Shown: one piece after another, positions 30,690 to 42,900 of the stretch
Position numbering within the stretch: the stretch's first letter is position 1
Layout of the letters: every line of letters starts with the position of its first letter
Translations under genes and position numbers: made by a program
Assembly: GCF_902167145.1 (NCBI RefSeq)
Contig: NC_050099.1
Span: forward strand, 9,996,434-10,060,433
Length of the DNA stretch: 64,000 nucleotides
Source: Zea mays
Taxonomy: Eukaryota; Streptophyta; Magnoliopsida; Poales; Poaceae
Direction of reading: 5' to 3'
Notes under the pieces: model-generated
The model's input: only the letters and a program-made list of their open reading frames with translations
What the model was told of the DNA's origin: nothing
The model's database searches: none

Positions 30690-33600
30690 TGTAACACCCC
30701 TGGTGTTACTATCCCTAAAACTTGAGCATAACATCATAAGCATTGGCATTTCATATGTTTGACATACCTAGAGTGCATTCACTAGGAAAAAATTTCAAAC
30801 AAGTTGTATTGATATGACCTTTTGCAAATAAAACCCTAGAGTAGGGGACCTAACCCTAGATTGGGTTTAATAGAGCAAACAAGGCCTAAACAAGAGAAAA
30901 CCTCAAAATTCAATTGAAAAAGGCCATAAAGTGTCACCATGGATGAATTCAAGTGGGATCCAAACCCTAAGAGTGCAAGAAACCCTAATTGGAACCTTGG
31001 AAAGCCCTAAACCTAAACCCTAGGGGGCTAAGTGCAAAATTAGTGCACTTTTGGATTAAAGTGCAAAAACTATGATAACAAGGTGTCTTAAGTATTATGG
31101 TTCACAATTATGAAGATTTGCAACTTAAACCCTAGGTTTTGGGCCTATTTGCAAAACACCATTTTTGTAACCATATGGCTAAGTCTGAATTTCAGAAAAT
31201 GGGTTCAACTTTGGGGCCTTGTAACTTTCAAACAAAAAGGATTTTGCCCTAGGTCACCACATCAATTTTGTAGATCTATCAAAGGTGAACAACTTTGTTT
31301 AAGGGGTTAAACATTGGTGTTATGAAGAATTTGGAGATAAATACACCCAAAGTTAGGCTTTCAGGTTGTTTGAAGTCTGAATTTGGACTGACAGTGGGTT
31401 TGAGCAAACTTTGAGCTCGATTCTAAGCATGATCCATTGAAAATTTGTTTTGGAATACTATAACAAAGATGAAGATGGTATGCTGGGCTACAATTTTGCT
31501 GCAGAGCCTTGGATGTGTTGCCATACAAAATTTAGAGAAAATTTGCCCTGAATTTGATCTGTCAGGCCAACTGAACCCACCTCGCCATGTATAGTGCACC
31601 GGGGAAAACAAGTTCAGAAACTCGCCACCGACGAGCCGTGCCTGGATTTGCGCTCATGCTGCCGTGATTCGTGCCCGGATCGTATGGATAGCGCCTGGGA
31701 TCGAGTAAGAATCCTCGCCGTGGATAAATTCCGGCCATTAAACTACTCCGACCACCGTACTGATCTTGCCACGGTCACTTCGGATAACCTCGCCGGTGAC
31801 TGCCTCCTTACGATCTCGTGCCACATGCCTTGGCACCTCCACCGCATCGCCGTCACCCGTTGTAACTCTCTGTTGATCGCTGGAATGACTGCCATGGTAA
31901 TAGGACACCAATCCACTGCACCAGTAACCTTCCGCTCCTCCGGCCGCCGCGCGTCATCGCTCAAATTCCCAGCCACCGCTCTTGCCTAGTATAAATTAAA
32001 GCCACCGTTAGCTCCATAGGATCATCACGCACCCAGCCACCAAGTATTGTCCTCAGTCGATCACCAGGGAGCTTCAATTTTGGATTTCCCCTAATCTGCT
32101 CAAGAACACCGCACAGTTTCAACCTCACCGCGGCCAGCTCAATTCAGGTCTGCTCATACCTTCTGCTCCTTCATTTGAGTGTTCTTATGTACCCGTGATG
32201 CCCGTCGACCCGCCCAATTGAACTGAGATGCCTTAGATCATCGGGAACACGCTTAGTGGTTCGCTGTCACCGTGGGCAGAGCACTGCAGGGCTCCAATCC
32301 AGAAATTAGTTGAGGGGAAACATTCCTCAGAGCTGAAATTAGATTTAAACCAAAGATTAGCACTGGTATTAGTGTAATCCGTCCAGTATTAGCTCACCAC
32401 AGCTCGGCTCCCCGCCGGTCACCGTCGTGGGTTTCAGACCGTGAAGAAATAAAAGTGTAGGGACTTTTCTGCATATGTCAGTGACTCATTTAAATAGTAG
32501 TTAGGGTTCTTAACCAGTTATTCAAGTCTTCGGGGACCTCTATGCAAATTTGCCAAGCGCACGCGGGCGCGTCACCGTTTCCTGTGTGGACTGGGCCGAC
32601 TGGGCCGGTTTCGGTCCAGCACTATTCACAGTTTTTCTTTTTCTTTTTCTGCCAGAGCTAAAACAATTCTAGAAAATTGTAGAAAATGGTAAAAATGCCA
32701 AACCATTTTGCTATATTTCTAATTTTCTATAGAATTTAATAAAAATAGTTTGAGGATTTTTAATCCAAACAAGCAATTATAGAGTATTTAAAACAGTCTA
32801 AAACCTTGTTTCTGGATTTTTAGAAAATCAATAATAATTCCAAAAATCCCCAAACTTTTTAGATGACCCTTATATATTATTTAGAATCCTTGTGTGAAGT
32901 TTGGTATGATTTGGGCCATGTTTGATACTTAGAACCCAAAACCCTACCCCCTTGCCGTGTGAACTTCACTGTTGACTCCGGAAACCCTAAGTTCTCGGAG
33001 ATCTGTGAAGGAAAATTGTATTCAAGACTTTAGATAATAAACTCTTATTATCTTTGCACTCTCATGAGCATTACATAAGCATTCATTATTATCTATGGTT
33101 ATATTTAGAAAACGAAGAAGGGGTAGAAGAAGAGAAGACTCCACCCACACCACCTGAGGAACATCAGGCAGGCAGTTGTTACTATTTTGACATCTGTGGA
33201 ACTGAGCCTGACTCACTAGTAAAACAAGGCAAGCCCCAGTGCATTTGCCACCTCCTTGTGTTTTAAAATCTTTATCGCCTTGTTTGATGCATTAGGTGAT
33301 AGGAGTTGTATGCTAAAACAATTCCTGCATTTCCTTCCTTGAATTTGATTACCTTCCTCTGAATCCCTGTTTTACAAAAAGTTTTCCTATGCTTAGTCTT
33401 GCTTTAGCAAAACAAAATGTTTTGTTTTTACAAAAGATGATGTTGCAAAGTGGGAGGGATGTTTTTGAAAATAAAACTTGATGGTGGATCCATCATGGCC
33501 ATGATGGGTTCAACATCGGAAAAGATGTACCTCTGCCAGGTACCAAACTTTGGGTTTGAAATGATTAAGCTGAGACCGAGCAGTTGACTTGCACGAGAAA

Positions 33601-34697
33601 GGAGTCTCGGTGTAGTGTCTCCGTCTGAGTCGATTAAGGACTGTCTCGATGTAGGCTTGATGACCGAGGACCCTTTAACTGGTCACATGCCTCGTCATGG
33701 GTAAGCTTTGCCTCGGGCAGACTAATAACAGAATAAGATACCACGCAATGGGAGTGGAGAGATGGCGAGAGTAGCGTGTACCCTCCGTGGCAAGAGGCTG
33801 GACGGTGGTGTATCTGTGCTCTCGGTTGGCGTGAACCTGATTTGGTCTTAAGAACCCAGGTGGCGAGTTGACATATGCAAGGGTTAAGTGCTACATATGT
33901 CGTGTGATTGGAGATCCTCAGCTGAGTATAATCGATTCGAATCGCCGTACCTTCACGGTTATGAAGACTTGGTCACTGACTTACACATAGAACTCCAGTA
34001 AAGATGATGGGTTGTTAAGAAATTGGCTAGTGCAGGACAAGTCATTGAACTAGGGTAGAAAGAACTCTAGATATAGGTAATCTTACTTAAACTGACAAGT
34101 AAAATTTGGATTTTTAAGGATCCACTCTTAGTAAGCATTTTTGCAAATAGAGTCTTTGATTATTGCTAAGCCTTACCTTGACTCCCTCTAGCCAGCATAC
34201 CCTTGAGAGTATTTTCTTTAGTCGGGTAAGTCTTGCTGAGTAATTCCATACTCAGGGCTTTGTCCCATGTTGTTTTTAGGTGAGGAAGCAACCAACTTTT
34301 GTTGCTTCTGCTCTAAGGTGGTACCAAAGGAAGAGCACCAGGAGTGAAGCTGCGGGAGGAAAGTATCCTCCAAACTTTTTGTTCGAACTTATCGGGAGGG
34401 GTTTTTGCCTTCCATAGCTTGTAATAATAATACTCTGCACTCGTATACTATATTCTGGTCTGTAAATATTTAACTCTGTCTTACTTTTAAATAAAGGTAA
34501 GTTTATGTAACTGCTTCCGCATTTTCGTATCTCCGATGCTTGTAATGTCTGCGTGACGGGTAAAACGCTATTGGGAAAGGTAAGAAAAGCGGATACCAAA
34601 CTTGTCAAGTGATTTAGGGGCACCTGTAGGGTTGTCTGAGGTCCGTTGGACAAGGACAACTATAGGTGGGCCTAATGACTTGGGAGGTTCCATCACA
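30690..34697 (+). repeat. 3' LTR of element T
   Basis: 4,008 bp, preceded by the PPT and followed by ATCTT. Collinear with 21,232-25,274. Confidence 0.95.
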
Positions 34698-36270
34698 ATC
34701 TTCATGCGATGTCCCTAGCGGAGTCACTAAAAAGTGTGTTGGCGCCGATCTAGGCGCTAATCATTGCGATGAGTACAGGCAATGGTGTTCTCTACGTCAG
34801 AGCGAATAGTCCATGGCTGAGGGTCGAACGGTCCGTGACCTAGCGCCAAGGCTAGGGTTTCTGCTCGACGAGCTGGACGGTCCAGTGCTAGTGGCCGGAC
34901 GTTCCGTGCATGCTCAGAGGCGACGGAGTTCGCTAATAGCACCTTGATCTCGCTTTTGGGAGGGACCTCGACTAGGAGGAGAGATCCTAGGGTTTGTCTT
35001 CGGTTGGCAGGCCACCCAACACACCTCTAAACGACATAGAGCTGGAGAGAGGTGAAGAATAGAGGGAGAAATCTATGTTACTGTCTACTCCTAGGGCAAA
35101 AGGTCAAGAACAGAAGATAAATTGGTTGTTGATTCGATTGTTGGTTCTTCAATCGGTCGTACCCCATCAAATATATAAAGGGGGAGGTATAGACCCATTC
35201 CTAGGTGTCCTCCAATAGCTCCTGTGAGATTAGAGGGATAGACACGTGAGGAGATAGGAGTTTAATCGCATGATCTGATCTATTTGCGGACCTTTCGCGC
35301 CTATGGGAAAACCGTCTGGTCCTCAGGACCGGATCCTCCAACCGTGCATAGTGCCACAAATGGCGCTAAACAACAGATGCAAATGCACTCCTTTGTAGCC
35401 CCTCACATCTACCACCTCGAGACCCACATGAATAGAAGAAAAACAAATTATCATGGGGATAAGTTGCAGATTTTAATATGTATTTGTAGGACCCCAGGTG
35501 ATGGATGTGAGCGGCTGTAATGGAGTGCGTTTGCATCCAAGATGTAAAGAATTATTTTCCAATGAATGGAAGCACGTGGTAATGGCAAAAACCACCACAA
35601 GCTATTTTTTATCACTAACATATATACATTTAATTTAATAGGTAACCACAATGGTTGGCAAAATGTGTGTCTTGGCACCGATTTGGTCACCAAATACTAG
35701 AATGAATCACCTGGCGGTATTGACAACTTTAGATATTGTAGGGTCAAATAAAGTTGGAGATCTTTAGAGCACTGAGTCACCTCTATGATGCCACCACCTA
35801 TTTGGCACCAAAGAGCAATGAACCCTAGGGCCTTCTCGTGATGAGCAATACCTTTGGTTCGGCTCCGCGAGGTGAACGGTGGTGGCGGTATGTGGCGATA
35901 TACTACACTCAAGATCTCTTCTTCTCCTCGTAGGACCTAGATCCCACCCTCTAGGGGAGAGATCTTAGGGTGCTCTAGGTCAATAGGTCACCCGAGGCAT
36001 CCCCAGACGACGTAGAGTCGCCTAGAAATTAAGAGATCAATTTGAGGAAGAGATCTTGAGTGAAGTCGAAAAAGTAGATCTTACCCCTTAGGAGGGATAA
36101 GATCCTAGGATTGTTTTGGGGTCAGCAAGCCACCTAAGACGGATCTAGATGCCGTAGAGTCGAATAGGGGTGGAGGTGGATATGCGAAAGGCTACAACTA
36201 AAGCTACATTACATCTACTCCTAGGGCAGGAAAGGTAAATAAAGTATATAGGTTCAATTGGATTGTGTTC
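34698..36270 (-). mobile_element. Leader and LTR material of element H
   Basis: After the T target duplication, minus-strand H leader occupies 34,736-34,703 (GTGACTCCGCTAGGGACA is the likely primer region) and an LTR end, GGCGCCAACA, reads leftward at 34,737. The stretch up to 36,270 contains two or three diverged copies of the same text: GAGATCCTAGG..., GGCAGGCCACC..., GACRTAGAG..., near 34,970-35,100, 35,940-36,040 and 36,110-36,250. A second LTR-end-like word, TTGGCACCGATTTGG, is near 35,671. It is probably H LTR plus a related, older fragment. No gene seen. Confidence 0.5.
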
Positions 36271-36687
36271 TGTCACACCCCGAGCTTTAAGGGACAAAGC
36301 CGGGTGCATCTCATACATGCGCCAAAGAAGACAACATATATAATAACAGAGTGTATAGAGATAAATGTCACAATAACATCAGAGTATTTATTACATAGCA
36401 GAAGTCATACAAAATAAATATAAATATAACAGGATCTAAAATCCATCCTTGGCGCCAAAAAATCAACTGGGAGACGACGACCTAGACCTCTCACGAACAC
36501 AGCGCACATCCACCATGCGCCTCATCAACTGGTACCTGTTCTTGACCTATGGGGTGTGTGAGACAGCAAGGGTGAGCTCACACATGTTCATCGCTCAACA
36601 AGTTGTGGGGAATAATGTGACATGAACTCACCAAAGGTGGGAGTTCATGAAGTGTAAGGCTTATCAAAGAGAATGGTTAGAGCTAAG
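36271..36687 (-). repeat. 3' LTR of element G, distal part
   Basis: Begins on plus with TGTCACACCCCGAGCTTTAAG, the sense-strand end of a Del/Tekay-type LTR. Collinear with 61,785-62,190 of element M. Interrupted by element C at 36,687; continues at 44,119. Confidence 0.85.
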
Positions 36688-36990
36688 TGTTGGGGGCCTT
36701 CGTCCTCCGAAGGTCCTCAAAAACATGATTTGACAATGTTTTCCAAGTGAATTATATGAACAGGTATTTTCGGATTCAGAATTATGGATATGGAGCACGA
36801 CCAGGACGAAGGCTGAGCCAGACGAAGGTCGGGGGCAGCCGAAGCTGTACGCAGGGAAGCTTCGGCGCGATGGCACAAAGGGGAACCGACCTTAAGATGA
36901 AAAGACTTCGGGGTCCTCAATAGATTTCCATAAACCGTTAACAAATGTAATGGACATGGATGTAATTTTACGTGGGCTGCGTCCCGCGTC

Positions 36991-37023
36991 TATAAATAGA
37001 TGAACAGTACTCCCGTACTGTTC
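36991..37023 (+). promoter_or_regulatory. LTR promoter of C: TATA box and perfect palindrome
   Basis: TATAAATAGAT, then GAACAGTAC-TCCC-GTACTGTTC (37,002-37,023), a perfect 9-bp inverted repeat spanning the expected transcription start. B has the T-A version of the second pair with symmetry kept. The only LTR difference in C (3' copy, about 43,778) falls in this palindrome. Confidence 0.7.
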
Positions 37024-37230
37024 ACGCTGACTTTACATTTGCTTTTGCGTCACGCCTGTACTTTTTACCTTCTCTCAGGACCGAAGGTACATTTGTAATT
37101 TGAAATCATTTCTATTTTCCCATGTTAATAAAATAGAAATGATTCCATGATGATGCTTATATTATATCTCATGCTTTATATGAGTCTTTCGTTATTACCT
37201 ATTATATTTACGAAGGTATGTCTCTTATGA

Positions 37231-37286
37231 CCTTCGTCCGAAACTCATTATTTCCCGAAGGGACATAATGCTTCGAAGGACGAAGG
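37231..37286 (+). other. Nested hairpin in U5 of C
   Basis: Arms CCTTCGTCC/GGACGAAGG enclose CATTAT-T-TCCC-GAA-GGGA-C-ATAATG. Repeated in the 3' LTR at 43,988-44,043. See A for comparison. Confidence 0.7.
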
Positions 37287-37356
37287 ACTTTAACACTTAA
37301 CACTTTTCATGTTGCCTTGTTCTTAACTCTTAGCATTTGAGAACAAGTCACCAACA

Positions 37357-37380
37357 TTGGCGCCCACCTCCGGTGAACTC
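37357..37380 (+). other. Primer-binding site and leader start of element C
   Basis: TTGGCGCCCACCTCCGGTGA plus ACTC, identical to A (9,422-9,399 on minus); identity continues through ACTTCCACTT before the leaders diverge. Confidence 0.85.
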
Positions 37381-37430
37381 ACTTCCACTTCTTGAGTTTT
37401 TCGGCACCTTCGGCAAGCATCAGCTTCGTC

Positions 37431-38948
37431 ATGCCGCCGAAGAAGGCTCCAGCACCAGGGGCTGGCACGCTACAGCCGCTGGACCCCAATCAAGATGTCC
37501 TTTCTCTCAGAGAGGCACGAAGCCAGAAGAGGAAGGCTACCAGTCCAACACATCCGGAGGATGATCTAGATCAGGAAATTCAGAATCTGGAAATCCTTCA
37601 GCAACAGGTTCAACGCAGGAAGGAGAAGATGGCCAGGCTAGCTGAACTGCAGAGGCAGATAGATGAAGCCTCTGAAGAAGTTCGTCATCTTGCTCAGGAT
37701 GAGCAACTCCGAAGGCCTCAGCATCAAGACCTTCATCAGGAGGGCTTTCACAACGAAGATGACTGGTATGACAATTTCCATCATGGGAATTTTGTTTTTG
37801 ATGATGCTTCTCCCTTGTCCGCTGAGTTGCAGGCTACGCCTTGGCCTCCGTCCTACAAGCCGCCTCAGCTCCCCGTATTTGATGGCCATTCTGATCCGAA
37901 GCAGTTTTTGATGAGCTACGAAGCAACAGTGTCTTCGTACGGTGGCAATGCTTCAGTCATGGCCAAATCTTTCGTTATGGCTGTCAGAAGTGTTGCTCAA
38001 ACCTGGTATTCCTCCCTTCGACCAGGAACGATCACTTCATGGCAGAAGCTGAAGGACTTGTTGTTAACCAGCTTTCAAGGATTTCAGACGAAGCCGGTCA
38101 CTGCTCAGGCTCTGTTCCAGTGCACTCAGGACCCCGAAGAATACCTTCAGGCATATGTCCGAAGGTTTTTGCGTTTGAGGGCACAGGCACCAACGGTGCC
38201 CAATGAAATTGTCATTGAGGCCATGATCAAGGGGCTTCGGCCAGGTCCGTCAGCTCAGTACTTCGCCAGGAAGCCTCCTCAAACGCTGGAGAAGCTGCTC
38301 CAGAAGATGGATGAATATATTCGAGCTGACAATGATTTTCGCCAAAGAAGGGAGGAGGCCTTCAGATTTTCTGAGATGACCAGGGGCTTCGGAGGAAGAT
38401 TCTATCCGAGGCATGTCAGATCAATTCATAATTCCAATCAAAATGATGATAAAGGGAGCCAGCAGCAAAGGCCACAGTACTCCTCACAGGCTTCGGGGCA
38501 ACAGCAAAGCTCCTTCCGACCACCAGCTCCAAGAGGCAGAGGCGCCAGGGGCTTCGGAGGAAGATTTGGCGATCAACCAAGAAGAATCTTTTGCTTATTC
38601 TGTGGTGAGAACAAAGGCCATACTACCAGGATGTGCCATGTTACTATACAGAAGCAAAAGGAAATAGCTGAAGCAGCAGCACAACAAGCCCAGCCGAAGC
38701 AGGTCATGCATACAGCTTCGTATCATTCGCCCTACATCCCAGAATATGTGGGCAATCATCCTGTAGTCTCTGCTGCTTCGGCAAGTCAGCCTTCAGCTTC
38801 CTGGCAACAGCCTCCGCCTCCACCTCCGTTGCAACAAGGTCAGCAGCCAGAAGGGAGCCAATATGCTCCACATCAAAGGGACTTCAGAGAACAGTCCGAA
38901 GCTCGCACGGTCAACAGCACCGTGCCAGAATCAAAGCACATCTATTGA
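37431..38948 (+). CDS. gag: Gag of element C, intact
   Basis: 505 aa. Start chosen at 37,431 (MPPKKAPAPG), the codon aligned with the E gag start; a further in-frame ATG 13 codons upstream lies in the leader. Basic, Pro-rich N-terminus; coiled coil about 45-95 (EIQNLEILQQQVQRRKEKM); capsid-type retrotransposon gag domain about 150-315; Arg/Gly-rich linker 318-386; one zinc knuckle C388-x2-C391-x5-H397-x4-C402, one residue longer than the usual C-x2-C-x4-H-x4-C; Gln/Pro-rich tail ending PESKHIY. It should form particles and bind RNA through the knuckle. Uninterrupted and stop-free, unlike B. No protease follows, so cleavage, if any, would need Pol in trans. Confidence 0.93.
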   Translation: MPPKKAPAPGAGTLQPLDPNQDVLSLREARSQKRKATSPTHPEDDLDQEIQNLEILQQQVQRRKEKMARLAELQRQIDEASEEVRHLAQDEQLRRPQHQDLHQEGFHNEDDWYDNFHHGNFVFDDASPLSAELQATPWPPSYKPPQLPVFDGHSDPKQFLMSYEATVSSYGGNASVMAKSFVMAVRSVAQTWYSSLRPGTITSWQKLKDLLLTSFQGFQTKPVTAQALFQCTQDPEEYLQAYVRRFLRLRAQAPTVPNEIVIEAMIKGLRPGPSAQYFARKPPQTLEKLLQKMDEYIRADNDFRQRREEAFRFSEMTRGFGGRFYPRHVRSIHNSNQNDDKGSQQQRPQYSSQASGQQQSSFRPPAPRGRGARGFGGRFGDQPRRIFCLFCGENKGHTTRMCHVTIQKQKEIAEAAAQQAQPKQVMHTASYHSPYIPEYVGNHPVVSAASASQPSASWQQPPPPPPLQQGQQPEGSQYAPHQRDFREQSEARTVNSTVPESKHIY

Positions 38949-39255
38949 CAAATATCCTACCTTAATAGCAATCTTTTTCATTCAGTTTTATTCTCTGTAA
39001 TAAAGGACATTGTTTTCATGTAATTAGTTTCGTTGATTCCTACAAGAAAAATATGTTTTCTTCACAGGTTTGCGACAATAAAAAGGACCTTCGGACTATC
39101 GAAAATCCTTTGAAGCAACGAAAAGTCGTTCTAAGAAACGCAGAGTAAGTCTGACGAAGTCACAAAAAGTCGTTCCGAAGGGAGCGCAGCGTAAGTTTTC
39201 TGCTCCAAAGTCGTTCCAAAAGGAATGCAGAGCATACAGCGAAAAGTCAACGCTG
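38949..39255. other. Region after gag in element C
   Basis: No ORF of note. Contains degenerate first copies of the array core (CAAAAAGTCGTTCCGAAGGG and similar) from about 39,110. Where A has pol, C goes straight from gag to the array. Confidence 0.6.
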
Positions 39256-39435
39256 ATACCGCCTAAGTAAAAGGCGAAGAAGCTCCAAAGACGTTCCTAA
39301 GGGAATGCAGAGCTTATACCGCCTAAGTAAAAGGCGAAGAAGCTCCAAAGACGTTCCTAAGGGAATGCAGAGCTTATACCGCCTAAGTAAGAGGCGAAGA
39401 AGCTCCAAAGACGTTCCTAAGGGAATGCAGAGCTT
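39256..39435. repeat. 60-bp tandem repeats in element C
   Basis: Three near-perfect units, period exactly 60: AGGCGAAGAAGCTCCAAAG, then ACGTTCCTAAGGGAATGCAG, then AGCTTATACCGCCTAAGTA. Open frames on both strands through it are only products of the repeat. Core shared with A and B. Confidence 0.95.
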
Positions 39436-39938
39436 ACAGCGAAGAATCAGTGCTGATACAAAAATATTGTGTGGGGATATGTGTGTATCTTTCGGAACAA
39501 ATGTCATCTACGTAGCATAACATCATTACATCATTTTGCATAGCATAAGCATCATACATCATGTTGCATATGGCCCAAGAAGGGGACACGATATTGATCT
39601 TCGGAAGTATGATTTGAAAGAGTGAAAATCGTGGTCCCAAGAAGGGGACACAATATTGATTTTCGAAAGTATGATTTGAAAGAGTGAAAATCATGGTCGT
39701 AAAGAGAATCAATCTTCATCTTCGGAAGTATAGCTTCGGAGAATTTTTTCACGAAGTTTGGATATTCTTCACGAAGCATGAAAAGAAGGGAAGGTGTTTT
39801 TTTCGCCAAACTCAAAAACGGTACGTGTGTAAAGTTTCATGCATCGTAAAGAATTGAGTAGCAAAAATAGATATATTACATTCGGGGTTACAAAAATGTT
39901 ACATTATATTACATTTCCGAAGTTTTTTACAAAAATGT
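39436..39938. other. Region between repeats and antisense gene end in C
   Basis: Includes two ~70-bp direct repeats (CAAGAAGGGGACACRATATTG near 39,575 and 39,635) and the conserved polypurine motif GAAAAGAAGGGAAGG at about 39,780-39,804. Probably holds the end of the antisense transcript. No gene. Confidence 0.6.
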
Positions 39939-42900
39939 TTAATCCTCTCTCAAAACGACTCCTGCAGCTTCATTCAGAAGCCGATTGACGACTTCGTCCA
40001 TAATATCTTCGGCCATCTTTTTAATTTCGTCGTCCCCCTTCGGCTGAGGGCCCGAAGGCGCTTTAGTCGGATCTGAAGCAGGACACGACTACATTACTAT
40101 TACAAATCGCAAACAGATCTTAAAAGCCTAAAGATTACAACACGGTAGAAGCTATTATTTAGTACCTAATTGACCTTCGGGCTCTGTGCTCTTTTCAGCA
40201 GCCTTAGCCACTTCTCTAGCATCATGGATGCCCTTTTCACTTCTCTGAATAATTTCTCTTGCCATTTCTCGGCCACCGTTGTCCCAGATGTCGGTGAAAA
40301 ATTTTCCCCCAACCGCGCTAGCTTCGGCTGAAGGATCTTTTATATCTTCAGTCGACAAGGTGGCTTCGGACTGTGCTAAAATTTTCACATGTTCACAGCC
40401 CTTCTTCTCTAAAATAGTGGCAATCCCTCTGGCGCCAGAGAAGGCACATATATCTCCTCGGCTATTTAAAATTTCTTCGAAGGCTTCAGCTTCGTGGTCA
40501 ATCCATTCAATGACACTTTCGGGATTGCCCCTTAGAAAATTTTCTTCACTTGAGAATGCGCCGACCTTGGCGAAGCTAGCCTTTAATTTTTTAACACAGT
40601 CTATAGATTTATTGTAGCATCTCTTTTTGGATGAACGAAGCTCTTCAACAGTCACTTCTAGGTGATCTGCCCATTGATCGCTGAGTTCACGCTTTGTTTC
40701 TTCAAGTATACGTTCCTCTGTGGCTCTGGCCAGTTGTTTCCGAAGGTCTTCAATTTCGCGTTTCTGAGCTTCAGCCTGACTTTTGAAAGCAGCTTCGTCC
40801 TCCTTTATTTTATCTATCAATGAGTATAATATTTTGTCTTTTTCGAGACCTTCGTTCCTCAGTTCAATTACTTCGGAACGAAGGTTGCTCAGGGCTATAG
40901 TACACCCTTCGTCTTCAGTATCTTTCTGGGCTCTGAGAGCATTGCTAAGAATCAAGCCCTGCAAAAAGGAATATGTGTGTGTGTCAGAGGGTTTAAATGA
41001 ACGGAAAAATACAAGGATTTCATTTATCATACCTTTAAACTGTTATAAGCTAGGCTGTCAGCCAGATCGTTTTTTGATAGCACCGAAAGTCCGTCTTCTA
41101 AAGTTGGGAATCCGAAGCTTCTGCTTATCTCCCGACAGACAGAAATTTCCTTGTTGTCGGGAAGACAGTACAAGAAGTCTTCTTCTCCACTGCCATTAAA
41201 TATTAATGCTCCCTTCGGATATTTCAGTTTTTGGGCATAATGCTGGGCCTCTTGTTCTTCTTTTTCTGATAATTTTTTCCCCGAAGCATGACGAAAAATA
41301 TAATCACGAGTCTTGGGGGATGCTTCGGGGGCAACAACACTAGATTCTTCAATAGTTGGCTTTGTTATTTTCTCTGTCTCACTTTCCAAAGTTTTTGCGG
41401 GCTCTGAGGGTCCAGCTTCGGCTGAAATCTCTTGCTCTGGAGCTGTAGAACCAGAGATTTCAGCTGTTGTTTCAGGAGTAACAGCAGCTTTCTTCGGAGG
41501 TGTGCTCGAAGATTTGATCGTTTCCAATACGTCTAGCACATTAGCCATTCTTTTTCTCTTCGGAGTTGCAGCTGGCACTTTTTCATTTTTTGCTGTCCCA
41601 ATGATTGCTGTAGGACTCAAAACTTCTGATGTTTTGGAGCCCTCAGTTGCTTCTCTTACCTCCTCAATTTTTTCTGTGAGCGGCGCTTCGGTTTTCTCTT
41701 TTGTTTCTGGCAACAAAATGTTTGAGTGTTCTGATTCCATCTTTGGTGGCATTTCGGCCGTTTCTGCGATCTCTGGCAACAAGGCTGGCTCGATTAGTTT
41801 TTCAGCTTCGGTGGCTGAAGAAGCTTTCCCGGTAAACTCCGGCACCGAAGCTGGTTCAATATAACGCGGCCGGTGCGTAAGAACCTTTATCTTTTTCCTT
41901 TTCAGTTCTGGCTCGCTAGGAGCAGCTGCAGCTTCTTCTTTTGCAGAGATTGTGTTTTTTCTCTTCTGCCTTCGAATGGGATAGCAATAATCAGGGTAGA
42001 AGAACCCGATTGCATCAAACACTCGGTTCAGTCTCTTCTTTTTTCGGCCTCCGAAGGCTGCTGATAGTGCAGTATTTTCAGCCTTCGAGAATGCCCCAAG
42101 TAATTCATCACTTAATGTTTCAATGCTTTTCAGCCAGTCATCATCAGGTTCAATAAATTTATCTGCATATTTGAATGTGTATTTTAATCTGACTAGTCCG
42201 CCTTCGTCGGACTCTTTGATGGTTTCTTTCGGCATTTCCCACTTTTCTGCAAGTGGCCATACCCTGAAGGCAATGTGCTCCTGGACCAAGTCCCTTGACC
42301 CGATGAAGGAGCAGACTGCGCCGAAGGCTCTTTGGCATTCTTCGGCTGCCTCATCCATTTCAACCTTCGGCCTTCGAAGCCCGAAGCGTTGCCAAATTGG
42401 GTACATAATGATACTTTTGACATTATTTTGCGCTGTTAGATCATTTTTCACATAAAACCATTCAGACATCCAGGCTCCGGGCCACCTCTTCCGAAAGGTT
42501 GGCACAGGGTAGCTTGACCCGGAGCGGGCGCCGAAGCTGTAGCACCCAAAGTTGTTGTGGTATTGCTCCTTTCCCCAGGGCTTCGTCTCGTACAATAACT
42601 CGTGTATGTTGCAGAAGCTTTTAGCGTTTGGCTCCAAACCTTGGCTTCTCACAGCCCAGACAAAAATCCCCATTCTTATAATAGCTTCGGGAGTGAGTTG
42701 ATGAAGGTAGATTTGGAATGTTTTCAGTACCTCAACAACAAAATTGCTCAGGGGGAATCGAAGCCCAGCCTTGAGGAGGCTTCGGAAAATCACAACTTCA
42801 TCTTCTTCAGGGGTGGGAGAAGTCTTTTCCCCGGCATCAGCTCTCACAATAGATATGTCTCGGAAGTATCGCCCCCTCATATTATCAATGTGACTCTGCT

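Larger units (their letters stand above)
21232..34697 (+). mobile_element. Element T: Del/Tekay chromovirus, full length, dead
   Basis: 13,466 bp on plus, LTRs 21,232-25,274 (4,043 bp) and 30,690-34,697 (4,008 bp), TSD ATCTT (21,227-21,231; 34,698-34,702). PBS TGGTATCGGAGC at 25,277-25,288 (initiator-Met type), extra ORF 25,511-26,081, gag-pol 26,224-30,538 ending in a chromodomain, PPT TATGGGGGGAAGGA at 30,676-30,689. The very long LTRs, iMet primer site and C-terminal chromodomain are the Del/Tekay pattern. LTRs differ by scattered substitutions and small indels (a few per cent by eye), so it is older than A and C. Confidence 0.95.
36688..37356 (+). repeat. 5' LTR of element C
   Basis: 669 bp, TGTTGGGGGCCTTCGTCCTC... 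to ...AGTCACCAACA. U3 begins with a CCTTCG/CGAAGG inverted repeat. TATA TATAAATAGA at 36,991-37,000. Confidence 0.95.

Noticed and set aside
39247..39520. ORFs on both strands through the 60-bp repeats
   Set aside because: Period 60 is a multiple of 3, so stop-free frames arise automatically; the peptide is an exact repeat.
41027..41030. ATGA overlap of two antisense frames in C as translational coupling
   Set aside because: It coincides with a splice donor conserved in A and B, where no such overlap exists.
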